NCBI GenBank assembly: GCA_963920635.1
Contig: OY987302.1
Location: forward strand, 37,575,500 to 37,639,499
Direction of reading: 5' to 3'
Length of the DNA: 64,000 nt
Source of the DNA: Pseudeuparius sepicola
Lineage: Eukaryota; Arthropoda; Insecta; Coleoptera; Anthribidae
Part shown: in pieces, positions 40,316 to 52,581 of the stretch
How the letters are laid out: each line of letters begins with the position of its first letter
Numbering within the stretch: position 1 is the first letter of the stretch
Notes under the pieces: generated by a model
What the model was told of the DNA's origin: nothing
Seen by the model: the letters and a program-made list of their open reading frames with translations, nothing else
The model's database searches: none
Made by a program: the position numbers and the translations under genes

Positions 40316-41400
40316 AGTTTGGAATGCCTGTTTTTTAGGTTAACTTGGGTTTTAGGTTATGTTTAAATACCCTTGGGTAAATATCGTTCGGGTAAATACC
40401 CAAATAGATACCCAAATTTAATTACCTACTCACTGGGTATATACCCCACTCACAAAACTAGTACTAAGTGATTTAATTAAAAAATAACAATCGTATCCAG
40501 ACATGTTATGAAAAATAACTGGAACAACATATGATTTTTTAAATTGTAGGTTGCATATCATGTGTGCCGGTCCTCTATGTTTACCAGTGAAATGATTTTG
40601 ATCTTTTACTTTATCATTAAGTGTCTTGTCAAAGGGTTTTCGCATATGTGACATACATGAGCTGTTTTGAAATTGTTTCTTTCCTCACTTGATAAATCCT
40701 TCATGGGTTTAGGATTATTAAAAATTGTATGTAATTCTATAGCAATTTGTTGCAGTTCTCGTGAAAACCAATCCTAACAATTGGGACCTGTATATAGTTT
40801 TAATTTCGATAAGGAATCATCATACATTGATTTCCGATTTACTAGCACTGTTGTTGTAATCGTTAAAAGGTATAAGAATACTCTCAAGATCTGCATACAA
40901 CAAATGGAGTAAGCTGTTTGTATCTAAAATTTTTAAATTTCATAATTTCATTTTTTTTCTGTAGGTAAAACTACTTTAACATCATCCAAATTTTCACAAT
41001 TCTCTACATGCATGTTTAAATGAAATTCACTGCTAAAATTATTGAAACATCTCACAACCACTTATTGTATTTTGTGTTACCAATTTGTTTATGAACCAGA
41101 CGAGACAAATCTTTTATGTAAGCAAAATGATAATAATCTTTGCAGTATTCGCATTCATCACTCCCACTATCACTCCACCCTTGGTTACAGCAAATCATTA
41201 GTAAATTTACACTAGGTGAAAATTTTGTTTTACTCATTGTCAATGGTAGAACTTTATTTTTTCATTAATAGTAAACACGTTTATTGCTAGTCTATTTAAT
41301 TGTTCAAATTTGGGGAATGTCCTTTAAATTTATGGGAAATTGAATGTTATCGAATTTCAACATTTTACTAAAATGAGGATATGATGAAGTTCGAGTTACG
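40316..41400 (-). pseudogene. polB: PolB N-terminal relic, right arm
   Basis: Inverted second copy of about 31340-32442: 'KTKFSPSVNLLMICCNQ' (41243-41052) and the HNH-like/Exo II block (40654-40430), then the left part of the hAT-like MITE where the arm ends. A few residues differ from the left arm (for example QEW/QGW, EHCK/EYCK). Confidence 0.8.
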
Positions 41401-42311
41401 TTATCTTTTGCGGGATATTGTAACAGATTTTTTTGTTAAAACTCCGTTACTAGGTTTTTAACAAATTATTATCAACCTTTGGACGCGGTTTTGAGTATTT
41501 TGTTCTGAACTCGCAAATTCGAATCTAATTCAGTCGAATATCTGTGCTCCCAACTCTTTTTATATCGATTTTTAGTGTGGTGTGTGAATACGAACCCATC
41601 TCTAATATCAAGGTACGTACCAGTTTAATAGGGTGCACTGATTTGCACTTGGTAAAATCAGTTTGGTTCAGTCATGGATCTATTACAGTCAGAGCTCGGA
41701 TTCAAGTAATCTATTCTACTCACCATTTCTACTTTCTTAACGGCTTCATCGGACATCTCATCGAGTACATGTTGAGATCTGCTGCTGCTGCTGCTGCTGC
41801 CGCTGTTGTTGCTGCTGCTGCTGCTACTCTTATTGATGAAATGATGAAACAACAAGCTGAACCAGTGTGTGTATACTAATATAACGTCAAGGATAAATTG
41901 AATAATAAGCTAATGCATTGAACCTTGATAGTTGTCACCCTATAGCGATAAGATGTCAATTAAATTAATGGAAATTTGTTATTGTACAAAATAGGATTGA
42001 TAACATAATGCAATTAAAAAATAATAATTAAAACATGTCAATTAATTTAATGGAAATTTATTGTTGTCTCTTTAGTTCTCGGAACAGATATTATAATACC
42101 AATTAATGCTAACGTTAATGTTGATAATTATGACCTGTGACCTTAGCGATACTAAAATTTATAGGAAAATAAGAAAATTTGGTGTATTGTGCAATTTGAA
42201 ATTTGTTTGAAATACAAAGAAAAATTTTTCTCAAATTTCTGTATATAATCTCGGATCGTTTTCGATGTAAGCATTAGTTGTATTTGCTTGTTCCTTGTTC
42301 AACGATTCAAC

Positions 42312-42931
42312 AATGGCTACCGTTCCATGTACGATTGTAGTATTTACCAACGACAAAGTGAATTTTTCTATAAAAGATTTGATGGTCCTGATGAAACAAT
42401 TGTTTCAGTAATATTTTTTATTTTTTTTTTAATTTTTTTTTTCGTTTTAATTTTTTTATCATTTAAAAAAAATTAAATTTGTTAAGGAGTTAAAAACTAA
42501 GGAAGACAAAGTCTTTTTCTCGTTGTCTTATTGTCCGAGAGCTGTAACATTGAGGAAGAAATTTAGAAATTTACCCGTAGGGTATGCGGCAAAGATCGAA
42601 AAGGAGGAGTTCAAAATTTTGGTAGACATTGTTGGAAAATATAAATTTAATTTATTGGATGATCAAGATGACGATTTGTCGTCTCGTCCCATCATCGTCG
42701 GAAATTACATTATATTCAGAGTCGCCGGATTTACAAGAAATATCTAGTGATGAGCAGGAGCAGCAACAACAAGAATTTTCGAAAAAACGTAGAATTAAAA
42801 CAGCAGTTTCGAAGGATGGTGAAATGTCATCATCGTCGTTGACACCTCCTTTAAGTTACCAACAACAAGACGGGGGGACACTTAATATAGGATATAGTCA
42901 AAATTGGCAGAATAAAAAACTTTCTTTATAG
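42312..42931 (+). pseudogene. Gene A, copy 3 (full length, frame break)
   Basis: Mirror of copy 2. The ATG at 42312 begins the same ATVPCTIVVFTND exon, followed by a T-rich intron and the LPVGYAAKIEKEEFKIL exon (frame to 42747). Acidic stretch, frame change, then a shorter Gln run and basic Ser-rich tail to 42931. The first part of exon 2 is altered: the intron-exon joint is deleted or shifted (about 42470-42490). Confidence 0.5.
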
Positions 42932-42946
42932 ATTTATCTATTTATT

Positions 42947-43437
42947 TTATAATTTTTTACAATAAATAGTCCAGTAATACAAGTAGTATACATTTTCCAA
43001 AGTGCAATTTAAAGCAATATTTACTTGTTGTAAACAGTGGTACGACTTAAATGCGAGCTTCAAATTGTCTAGTGCTGGACACCCATCGTCGAGTAAATCG
43101 GTGATTTGGTTATTTGGTAGAAAATTTTCCAACCATATTTTCTTCTGAAAACCTTGAACTACGACTTTCTCTCCTTTTACTTCTTCCTTCATAAAATCGC
43201 TAATGTTTTCATAAGCCAAAAAGTCTTCACTATAACTTTTAAAACACAAACCGTGTAAATTTCTTGTTAACCACTCATGTGACACTATATCTTTGGTTTG
43301 AATTGAGTCAAATCTAGCGGTAAGTTTACAAACTTGGGTACAGCAGTTCCCATATTTACATTCAAAATTGAAATTTCTTTACACAAAAAATTGTGTTCAT
43401 CTCCATACTGGAATCCTTGGACGTCAGTCATAAACAT
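42947..43437 (-). pseudogene. 'DVQGF' family gene of second element, right arm (frame break)
   Basis: Mirror of 29261-29751: DVQGF block near 43425, same early stop, and the long C-terminal frame from 43285 to 42947. Differences from the left arm include VQGFQKK for VKGLQKK and ENF for ESF. This shows both arms inherited an already broken gene. Confidence 0.7.
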
Positions 43438-43879
43438 AATGATTGTGTGGTGCACACTTGTCCACAGCTAAATACAAACATTAGTTAGCATTAGCATTAG
43501 AAAAACTTTTAAAATTATCTGTTCTTAATCCGCTAATGAATCAGATGACCTCGTAGGGGAATGCGATGGATTGTTCGGAAGATTAAATCGTCTGGCAAAA
43601 TTGTTTTTTCCTCATTCACTAATAAATTTAGATGAGTTTACTACTCTTGTCAAATCGATTGATGACAACTGGGTGGGCTGTAGACACGCTTCATATACCT
43701 TTTGTAACTCGTATCTGTACATGGGCATCCTCTTCATTTTGTCGAGTGCTCGTTGTTGTCGCACTTGTTCCTCTTCCAACAAATTGTAATCAACTCGACG
43801 TCATTATAAACAAACAGGTTGATGGAAGTAGGCTTAAAAAATATAAATCAATTATTGCTCCAATAACAACTGTTGCTTA

Positions 43880-44160
43880 GAAATTTCTAAATTTCTTCCT
43901 CAATGTTACAGCTCTCGGACAATAAGACAACGAGAGAAAGACTTTGTCTTCCTTAGTTTTTAACTCCTTAAAACCATATCTACAAAAAAAAACTTAAAAT
44001 TAAAAAAAATAATAAAATAATAAAAAAATAAATAAATAAAATAAAATAAATAAAAAATACTTACTGAAACAATTGTTTCATCACGACCATCAAATGTTTT
44101 ATAGGAAAATTCACTTTTTCGTTGGTAAATACTACAATCGTACATGGAACGGTAGCCATT
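43880..44160 (-). pseudogene. Gene A, truncated copy 4
   Basis: Mirror of copy 1 in the right arm: ATVPCTIVVFTNEKVNF-like exon 1 from about 44159, T-rich intron, and exon 2 ending at the same early TAA near 43880. Confidence 0.5.
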
Positions 44161-44950
44161 GGTGAATCGTTGAACAAGGAACAAGCAAATACAACTAATG
44201 CTTACATCAAAAACGATCCGAGATTATATACAGAAATTTGAGAAAAAAATATCTTTGTATTACAAATTTCAAATTGCACACTACATCAATTTTTCTTATT
44301 TTCCTATAAATTTTAGTATCGCTAAGGTCTCAGGTTATAATTATCACCATTGACGTTAGTATTAATTGATATTATGATATCTGTTCCGAGAACTAAAGAG
44401 ACAACAACAAATTTCCATTAAATTAATTGACACAAGTTCCCTTCAATGCTTCACTTTTACTATAGACCAGGCGGTTTTCCCCTAACAAAATTGCGGAAGT
44501 TTTTTCTCAGCGGTTCTAAGTGTTTTCTGGGGTGCTGAGTCCGAATTTCAAGTTTGCTGCCATGTAGGAGGCCGGCTTCACAACGAAAAATGCAAAAAAA
44601 ATCGCACTTTTTTCAGTTTTTCGCTTAAAACTCGAAAACTGCGTTTTTCGAAAATTACCATTCTAATCAATATTAAAGTAGACAAAATTTCGTACAAAAT
44701 GCGCTAAACTTTGATTTTTTGATGAGCCGTATCGGCGCTAGAGCTCGCTGACGAACAGCGATTTTTTGGCCCTTCTACGAAAACGTCGAAAACGCCCACT
44801 CCCACCCCTACAACTCTAAAACTATCCTTGTTATCAACGAAAACCCTTATATCACGTGAAAGTACATTAAATATCAACGAAAATTTTTATATCACGTGAA
44901 AGTACATTAAATTTCCTACAAGGGACTTTTGATGTATTACGCTTAAAAGA

Positions 44951-45208
44951 GGTGGTTTTGAATGAACTGATGGTAAAGCATGTTTGATGATAACATTACA
45001 AATTATATTTACAATTATATTTAGTACATGACACTGAATATAAACCTGAATAAGAAATTTCTATATATGTGTAGTAGTAATGTATGTACTATGTTATGAA
45101 ATGGGTGAACGTCGAGCCCAGGATTGGGTCATCACTTCGAGTAGGTTCTCCATCTGGAAAAGAAAGAAGTCATTGAATGTTACAACATGGTTACAAAATA
45201 CAGATAAA
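44951..45208. other. Unassigned DNA
   Basis: Short stretch between the palindrome and a fold-back; nothing recognised. Confidence 0.4.
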
Positions 45209-46030
45209 TACAGGATGATTTTTTTAGGTCTACCACCGCGATTTTCTCGCTCATTTTGCGGCCTACAAAAAAACGTAAGAAACAAAAATGTGGCAATTTT
45301 GGACAGCTAAGTGGTGCTGCAAAAGAAATCGGCATCCATGGCCAACTTGTAGCGCATTATTAAAAAAACCTCAAATGGAGCAAAACTATTAATGGCCGTG
45401 CAATATTTATTTTAAGAGACGGAGGAAAACTTTTATATTGAAAATTGATGGCACTGAGAAGCTTTATCCACCCAGGTGCTCAGATAGTTTCAGCAAATTA
45501 CACAGGGACTTCGGCTCTCTTGAGACCATGAGAATTTTTGTCGATTTTAGGTTTTTTTAGTACACCGCGAAAAGTTGGGTATGGAGGCCCATTCCTTTTT
45601 TAATGTCTCCTCGCTGACCAAAATTGCCATATTTTGTTTCCTTACATATTTTCTGTGTGGCCCAAAATAAGCGAGAGAATCGCTTAATAAGAAATAAACA
45701 AAAAAAATTCATAGCCTCAAGAGAGCCGAAGACCCTGTGTAATTTTCTGAAACTATCTCAGTACCCTTTTGCATAAAGCTTCTTAGTGCCATCAATTTTC
45801 AATATAAAAGTTTTTCTCTGTCTCTTAAAATAAACATTCCACGGTCATTAATAGTTTTGCTCAATTTGAGTTTTTTTAATATTGCGCGACAAGTTGGCCA
45901 TTGTTGCCGATTTCTTTTGCAGCACCACTTAGCTGTCCAAAATTTCCACATTTTTGTTTCTTACGTTTTTTTGTAGGCCGCAAAATGAGCGAGAAAATCG
46001 CGTTGGTAGACCTAAAAAAATCATCCTGTA
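45209..46030. mobile_element. Fold-back element, about 820 bp, TACAGGATGATTTTTTTAGG ends
   Basis: Left arm from 45209 and right arm to 46030 are inverse copies over about 380 bp each (for example 'GCGGCCTACAAAAAAACGTA' and its inverse; 'AAGTGGTGCTGCAAAAGAAA' and its inverse). The interior is mostly the two arms. Non-coding; non-autonomous DNA transposon of unknown superfamily. Confidence 0.85.
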
Positions 46031-46039
46031 TAATGGACT

Positions 46040-46620
46040 AATATGAAGAAATACCGTCATGTGCGCAGTTATTTTGGTCGTCTCCGTTTGATTATTGGTG
46101 GACCAGGCGCTGATTCTTGGGCACTAGAGTTAGAAGGTCCGGGATAAGGGTCCTGGGAAATAGAAGGTCCAGACAAAGGGTCAGGTGCTGTGGAAGGTCC
46201 TGGCTGAACAATGAATTGTTGCTGTTCTTCACCTGAAAAAAATTTTAATTGAATGATTAACGTTATTATAGAAAAAAAAATGATTAGTCAAGGCACATAA
46301 TACTGCAAAATATTACATGAATTAATAGCTTCTGTCACCTCAGCTGCTTCAGACATTGGTATTGCAAGTGGCTCGTCCAGGTCGTTTTCCTCTTCTATAT
46401 CCAAATTGTTGTCGGCATTGGAGTACGACCCTTCACATTGCTGGCACAGTTTCGTGCAGAGCACCCTGCCCTGCTCACCTGAGAAATGTAACCTTGCCTT
46501 GATTGCATAGAGTCGCAACCACTCATTGCGTGGAGGAAGAGCATGTGGTTGGCAACACTCTTCTCCACTGTACTTCCCGGATGGTAGAGGAGCTGAGGGG
46601 TTTTACCTCTTCCTGGCTTG
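46040..46620 (-). pseudogene. Relic of a repeat-encoded protein with 'FLHAMSGCD' block and PGPS tail
   Basis: On the minus strand, one frame near 46600-46480 reads MLFLHAMSGCDSMQS, resembling the 'FLHAxSGCDTTS' block of a protein family frequent in invertebrate repeats. An overlapping frame (46518-46288) ends in SCNILQYYVP. After a splice-acceptor-like TTTTTTTTCAG (about 46234) a Pro-rich 'PGPSTAPDPLSGPSISQDPY' segment ends in KRRRPK-stop at about 46060. Taken together these look like 3' exons of a decayed transposon or host-derived gene; identity uncertain. Confidence 0.4.
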
Positions 46621-46756
46621 AGAAAATATATATTGGGGGAGTTTGGTCAACCTCTTTGAAGAGTAATACATCGAAAGTATAGCGCCTATTATGAGAAATA
46701 GACAGGTGGGAAGGTCGTTTTTGCTGTAGGGAGCAGAAGGCATTTTTCGTAATTTT

Positions 46757-47170
46757 CGCTTAATAATATTGGATGGTAGGAAATATAATGTACTTTCACG
46801 TGATATAAGGGTTTTTGTTGATAACTTGTTTATATTTTTAGAGTTGTAGGGGGTGGGAATGAGGGTTTTTGACGTTTTCGTAGAAGGGCCCAAAATGACA
46901 CTCTAGCGTCGATACTCTCATCAAAAAATCCAAGTTGAATAGTGCGTTTTGTAGGAAATGTTATCTACCTTAATTTTGCATAGAATAGTCATTTTCGAAA
47001 AACGCAGTTTTCGAGTTTTAAGCGAAGAACTGAAAAAAGTGCAAAACTTTTGAAATTTTTTACGTTTCTCGTTGTGAAACCGACCTACATGGCAGCAAAC
47101 TTGAAATTCGGGCTCGGCACCCCAGAAAACATATAGATTCGTTGAGAAAAATACTTCCGCAATTTTAAAT
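46757..47170 (+). repeat. Solitary third copy of the second element's terminal repeat
   Basis: GTAGGAAATATAATGTACTT, TCACGTGATATAAGGGTTTT, GAGTTGTAGGGGGTGGGAAT and CTTCCGCAATTTT match 27850-28250 in order and orientation, with clear divergence and small deletions. No coding relic adjoins it. Confidence 0.75.
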
Positions 47171-47441
47171 TATTTGAATACCCGACTTAAGTTTTTCTTA
47201 AAGTTTTTTGTGAACTTGGCTATTTGAAACACAAACAGGAAAAACTAGGAAGTAATTTGGAAATATCTAAGAACGTTGGAGACCTACCTTAATTTTTTTC
47301 GTGTTTAGTATCCTAAAATGCAGGTCAGATTTCAATTATTATTTTTCATGTCAGAAATTCCAGAATTATTATTGTCTAATACTTAGTTTCTTCTTTCTCT
47401 GCATATCCTATCATATTATTTTATTGTTGAAACTGTGATAT

Positions 47442-47939
47442 TGTCACAAGCTGGGTGACTTGGGGGGTAGCTATAGAAACTCAGATGGTAGTTAAATTAA
47501 TATATTAAAACATAGACATAAAGCAATTACAAGGGGACATATGTAACACATGTAAGAACATAATAAAATCATTAGAACGGCTAAGACATAATAAACATGA
47601 TTAAAACGACATAATAAAACAAGGGGTTTGTATGGGTACAGGGGAGGTGCTTACCATTGGAGCTTCATAGTGCAGGGCGATGCTCGACGATTGTCTGCAT
47701 GTGTATCGCTGCAAGTGTATCGCTGATTTGACATTCTAGGTTCTAGCTCCTATGCTCCCGAGTGAGACGGCAACCGCCGGCCGCACGGCTTACGTCGGAC
47801 TCGGGGGCACGGAACTCGCCGTGCAATGACTGCAATGGGATATCGACCGGATACGAAATGATAGCTTTGCATTAAGATTTACTACTTATTAGAAATAATA
47901 TTTTAAAGTTAATATTGAATTATTATGGAATTATTGACA
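47442..47939 (-). repeat. LTR (3' LTR of minus-strand element)
   Basis: 498 bp, TGTCACAAGCTGGGTGACTT to GAATTATTGACA. Compared with the other copy it has a small internal rearrangement near 47700 (a 'GTGTATCGCTGCAAGTGTATCG' duplication replaces about 30 bp). Confidence 0.85.
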
Positions 47940-48849
47940 TATCGCCCGGTCCTACAAAAGCTGGCCTCCAGCTTTAGAAGAGAGAACAGAATATTGATCT
48001 TTAGAAACAAGCAAGTAAAAATAAAAATAGAGTGAACAAACAAACAAAAATACAATGAACATTAAAACGTTAAACAGACAATAACAAAACACGGCACAAT
48101 ACCGAGAACGTTCACAGAACCGCACTAAGTATTTTGCTTTGCACTATAGTTCACACGCGTTTCTCACTGGTCGTTACTGTCTTGGGGAAGTTTGGCGTTT
48201 GGCTGGCACTAGTAGGTGAAGGTGTCCAGACTGCTGCTGGTTGTGGCTTAATTCGACCCGAGCATTTAGTTTTTTGCTCCAGGGCCAAATATCGTGATGT
48301 ATTTTTTCGGCTGCAGAGGCTCAGTAATTCTGAGCATAGAGGTGTTGGATGGTGGTTTTCTTCTTGTTGGCTGTTGGCTGGGCCTGGCGGCATACGCCAA
48401 CCCGGTCCTGTTTTTCTCGCAGTAATGCTATACCGCAAAGGAGGTGTTTTGCGATAAGGATTTTGCTGAGAAGGCTGTGCAGTTGGGTCTTCGTTTCCTT
48501 AGTTGAGTGCGGGCCGTTGTGAAAAACTCATTCCCCTCGGGTGTGATGTTGTTTGTTTGCCTTTTCCCCTGGTATTTACGCGTGCTTTGTGCGGGGATGA
48601 GTGCGTGTGTGCAGGTTCTGTCATCCAGTGTGTTGTGCCCTCAGGTGTGCCTCAAACAAATAAGTTCATATTGGTGAGTAGATAATTAGTAAATAAGATT
48701 ATGTACCTAATATATCAATTTTTACAAAAAGTTTTTTCAATTCTTAATACATTTTCATTTGTAATAACCTATATAAAAAATAGAATCTAATCGTATAATA
48801 CAAAATTTTATTTTACGTAAAATACTTCATATTCAAAATTATAAATAAA

Positions 48850-49225
48850 TAATGATCTCCTTATAATTAGGATTCAATTCACATTATTTATTCTTATTTA
48901 AAATTTCCATTTTAAATTCGTATATAGCTCAAGATAGTGGTCTCCTTATAATTGGGATTTTTTTCGCACTACCTTGAATAGAATTTATTCATTTTAACAA
49001 TTTTTTTTATTCATATAAAACTATCACTTTAATCATTTTAACAATATTTATTTTTTCATTCATATAAAACTTCATAATTCAACTTCATCATAATATTTCA
49101 ACATAAATAGTGGTCTCCTTATAATTAGCATTAAATTCGCACTATTTTTCTTTATTTTGCATTCGTATATGGCCCAAAATAGCGGTCTCCTTATAATTGG
49201 GATTCTATTCGCACTATTATGAGCC
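48850..49225 (+). repeat. Dispersed 'GGTCTCCTTATAATTGGGATT' repeat, four copies
   Basis: GGTCTCCTTATAATT-G/A-G-G/C-ATT plus TTCGCACTA is found near 48852, 48940, 49110 and 49182, alternating with T-rich filler. It lies in the 3' non-coding part of the retroelement. Confidence 0.75.
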
Positions 49226-49592
49226 AGGGCACCCGTATACGATGCATTGAAAAATATTCATTTTCTATGATTCATTTTGTTAAAATAATAATAATAATCA
49301 TTTAAATTTTTAAATGTTCTTAAAAGTACTATATTCTTATGTAATTAGTATAAAGCTAAGCGTTATTCCCAAAAAAGCGTTTTATTAATAAGTATTTACC
49401 TATATATTTATTTTGTAATTAGTAGAACTTAAACGAAAAAGCGTTTTACTTAAAAATAAAGGTTCTTATATCCTAGTGGGTACTTATCCTTAAAACCAAA
49501 GGTCGTCATCTCCAAATAATTCCAAAAACGTAGCTTTAATTTTTTCTATGTCTTTCTGGGTCCAGTTTCTAAAACGGTCCGGTATTATTTCC

Positions 49593-51592
49593 CTACCTGG
49601 TGTCCAAATCGAAATGTGTATATGTGTTTAATGAATCTATATTAATGTTTGAAGCCTCTTCGATGATTTTTTTTACCTTATTAAAAGTTTCACCTTTAGG
49701 AAGATTATTAAATTTACATGAAAATTCTTGCTCCCCTTTGTATAGTGTAAGTGTTTTACGTTTTAAACTAATGTCAGCCTCAAAGCTTTTTAAAAAGTGT
49801 AAACCTAATATTATTGGTATTGGAAGTTTATTTATAACTAAAGTTTCGCATGTAGCGCCGAAATTTCCTATACTTAAATTCAAATTAATTTTCCCTAATA
49901 CTTCTATCTTATGATCCCCTGCGGTTTGTAGTTTTGTAAAATAGTCATTTTCGAAAATGTTTTACAAAATTCTTTGTATTAATATTTTTTTCAGACCCTG
50001 TATCTATAACTGCTGTTGTTAGTTTATTGTTTATTATGCAACTTATTGTTAGTAATTTGCCAATATTTTTTAGGGGCCTATTTATGGATAGGACGACGCT
50101 TTGCCCTACTGGCGTCGTCCATTTGAGTTTGGGTTGTTTTTAAAGCACGCGGCGGTTGTATGTCCTATTTTGTTACAAGTTGAACATCTCGGCCTATTAT
50201 CATGTGTTCTACTAGCTATAAAGGAATTGTTATTTTGATTATTATGTGCAGAATTAACTCCGGAGGAAAAATTTTGGGGGTTGGGATTCCTGAAATTAGG
50301 ATTATTACGAAAATTTTGCTGGTTGTACTGTGGGGAGTATTGTGGGGGGGGGGGTTTCTATAAAAACTACTATTATTCGTATAGAAATTATTTGAGTTAG
50401 TTGGCCTTTGAGAATATGTTTGATTTTGATGAAATTTTGGTCGAAAATAATTATAGTTTTGGCCTCTATTTATAGGATACCTAAAATTATTGGGATAGAA
50501 ATTGTTTGCGGCCGGAATTTTATTTTGTTGCCTGTTGGCAAATTGGCACTGGCATTGGGAAGGAGGATTGTTTGATTCGTTTGAAGTTGAAGGTTGTGCG
50601 GAGTTTGCTAAAAGGAATTGAGCGTTGTGAGATGATATGTCTTCTAGTTTATCAATTATTTGCTTAAATGTTTTCCAATTTATTTCGTCAACTACAAGTA
50701 TTCTGTAATGTATGTATAGGTCTTGTTTTATTCCGTTTTCAAAAAAAAATTTGAATTTTTCTATGTTGCAGGTTGGGTCGTATTCTGCAAAAATTGTTTT
50801 GAGATCGAAATAATACTATCGAATAGTTGTGGGTAGTTGTTTTCTGGCACACAGTTTCCTTTCTAGCGATCTTTTTGTTTCATTTTCGCCGAATTCAGAC
50901 AAGAAGTCTTCTTTTATCTGTGGCCAATTTTTTTGGGCTGTGTCTGGTTTATCTTTGTATTTTTGCATCCATATGTCCGCGGCACCTTCCAGAAAACTTT
51001 CTAAATATGCAATTTTTAACCCATTATCCCAACCGTTTGCTGTGCTTGATCTCTGATATTGTTTCAAAAATGCAGCTGCGTTACCAGAGCATGGGTTAAA
51101 GGTTGCGGGGCAAAGGAATTTGGGTACTGCGGGTGTTTTAGGGTTAGCTAGGCTTTCTGCGAACGTTAAGTCTGCCATGTTTGCTGGATTGTTATGTTGG
51201 TTTTGGATATTTTCTTGTCTTTCTTGGTTCTCTTGTTCTTGTGGGTTATGCTCTTCCTGATTGTTCGGTTGGTTTTGGAAATTTTCTGTTCTTTGTTGGT
51301 ATCTTACTTCTTCACTTTCTTGAGATTCTGAATTTGCTTCGTGTTCTGCTTCCTCTTTTTCTTCGATCGGCTCTAAGGCGGTATTATCTGTGGATTCTAT
51401 ATTATTAATTTCATCTATAACATCCGAAAAGTTGATAGAAGCGAGATCGTTGGGTGGGGGGGACCGTGATAAGCGTGAAGATCTTGCAAATGGGTTTTCG
51501 CTAGTTTCGGGGATTTCCGAGCTACGATGAGGGGGATTAAATTGTATAATTGCTTGGGCTTTAGACCTAGTTATTCGTTCTGGATTTGACAT
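49593..51592 (-). pseudogene. gag-pro: Retrotransposon gag and aspartic protease relic
   Basis: Gag starts at the ATG at 51592. The N-terminus is acidic and Gln/Asn/Glu-rich, then comes a capsid-like domain ('KFLCPATFNPCSGNAAAF', 'YLESFLEGAADIWMQKY', 'WPQIKEDFLSEFG') to about 50816. After frame changes and an Asn/Tyr-rich region, a zinc knuckle C-x2-C-x4-H-x4-C follows at about 50190-50145. Protease is marked by VIDTGSE (active-site DTG, 50004-49996). After another frame break 'PIILGLHFLKSF' follows in a frame ending at 49593. The order gag-knuckle-protease is standard for Ty3/gypsy; reverse transcriptase should follow but is absent. Confidence 0.8.
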
Positions 51593-52122
51593 ACTTGTAA
51601 ATGTTTATTCATTTTGAAAATTTGAAAGAAGAAAAATATATATAGAAATTCGCCCCCCTTTCCAGCGGATTTTTTATAGGTATATTATGTCTACCGACAG
51701 CGTTAACTATCTAGGTAGGAATACAGCCTATTTTTTAGTCTGTAGACCCAGATATTCCCCGGCAGCGTTAACTGAATCACACTGAGAATACCCAAGTCAA
51801 TAGACCAATCCCTTAGGAAAGAATTTCCAAGTGTTATAGATTATTTTCATTGGATGTGTTTTCCGCCGACAGCGTTAACTATCTAGGAGGAACCACAAGC
51901 CAATTTTTAGTCTAAGCAGTGTAAGTACTCCCCCGGCAGCGTTAACTGAATCACACTGAGGGTACCCACACTCAAGGACCAATAAACCATATCACAAGAA
52001 AATATACCCTTAAAAAAATATATATATATAAGAATTATAACCCCATGTGCTGTAAAAAAAGAAACAAAAATTAAAGTTAATTGAGAGAAAAAAAATATAT
52101 CAGTTCGGCGCCTCCACCATAA

Positions 52123-52581
52123 TGTCACAAGCTGGGTGACTTGGGGGGTAGCTATAGAAACTCAGATGGTAGTTAAATTAATATATTAAAACATAGACAT
52201 AAAGCAATTACAAGGGGACATATGTAACACATGTAAGAACATAATAAAATCATTAGAACGGCTAAGACATAATAAACATGATTAAAACGACATAATAAAA
52301 CAAGGGGTTTGTATGGGTACAGGGGAGGTGCTTACCATTGGAGCTTCATAGTGCAGGGCGATGCTCGACGATTGTCTGCATGCCTTCGAATCGATCAAGC
52401 CGATATTTATACTATAAAGTGTATCGCTGATTTGACATTCTAGGTTCCAGCTCCTATGCTCCCGAGTGAGACGGCAACCGCCGGCCGCACGGCTTACGTC
52501 GGACTCGGGGGCACGGAACTCGCCGTGCAATGACTGCAATGGGATATCGACCGGATACGAAATGATAGCTTTGCATTAAGA
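52123..52581 (-). repeat. LTR (5' LTR), first part
   Basis: Matches 47442 onward up to TTGCATTAAGA, then similarity stops; the remaining about 62 bp of LTR is at 57556-57617. Just inside the LTR (minus strand) is TGGAGGCGCCGAAC, a plausible primer-binding sequence. Confidence 0.85.

Larger units (their letters stand above)
27819..44950. mobile_element. Second, degenerate polinton-like element rearranged as a giant imperfect palindrome
   Basis: The sequence from 27819 to 32442 reappears inverted at 40316-44950, with few differences apart from repeat-length changes. Outer ends share TTTTAAGCGTAATACAT, TTGTAGGAAAT and TTTCACGTGATATAAG. The arms hold a terminal repeat, small genes, a DVQGF-family gene and the N-terminal part of polymerase B. 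The spacer holds the polymerase B remainder in the left-arm orientation, then about 5.5 kb of unassigned DNA. Arm proteins differ at a few percent of residues, so the inversion-duplication is much younger than the polymerase decay. Confidence 0.85.

Noticed and set aside
40083..40343. GC-rich frames (86-89 codons, both strands)
   Set aside because: Opposite-strand overlap in a GC-rich repeat with no conserved motif.
48134..48457. Overlapping 107- and 95-codon frames on opposite strands inside the LTR element
   Set aside because: No retroelement motif; likely GC-rich chance frames in the deleted internal region.
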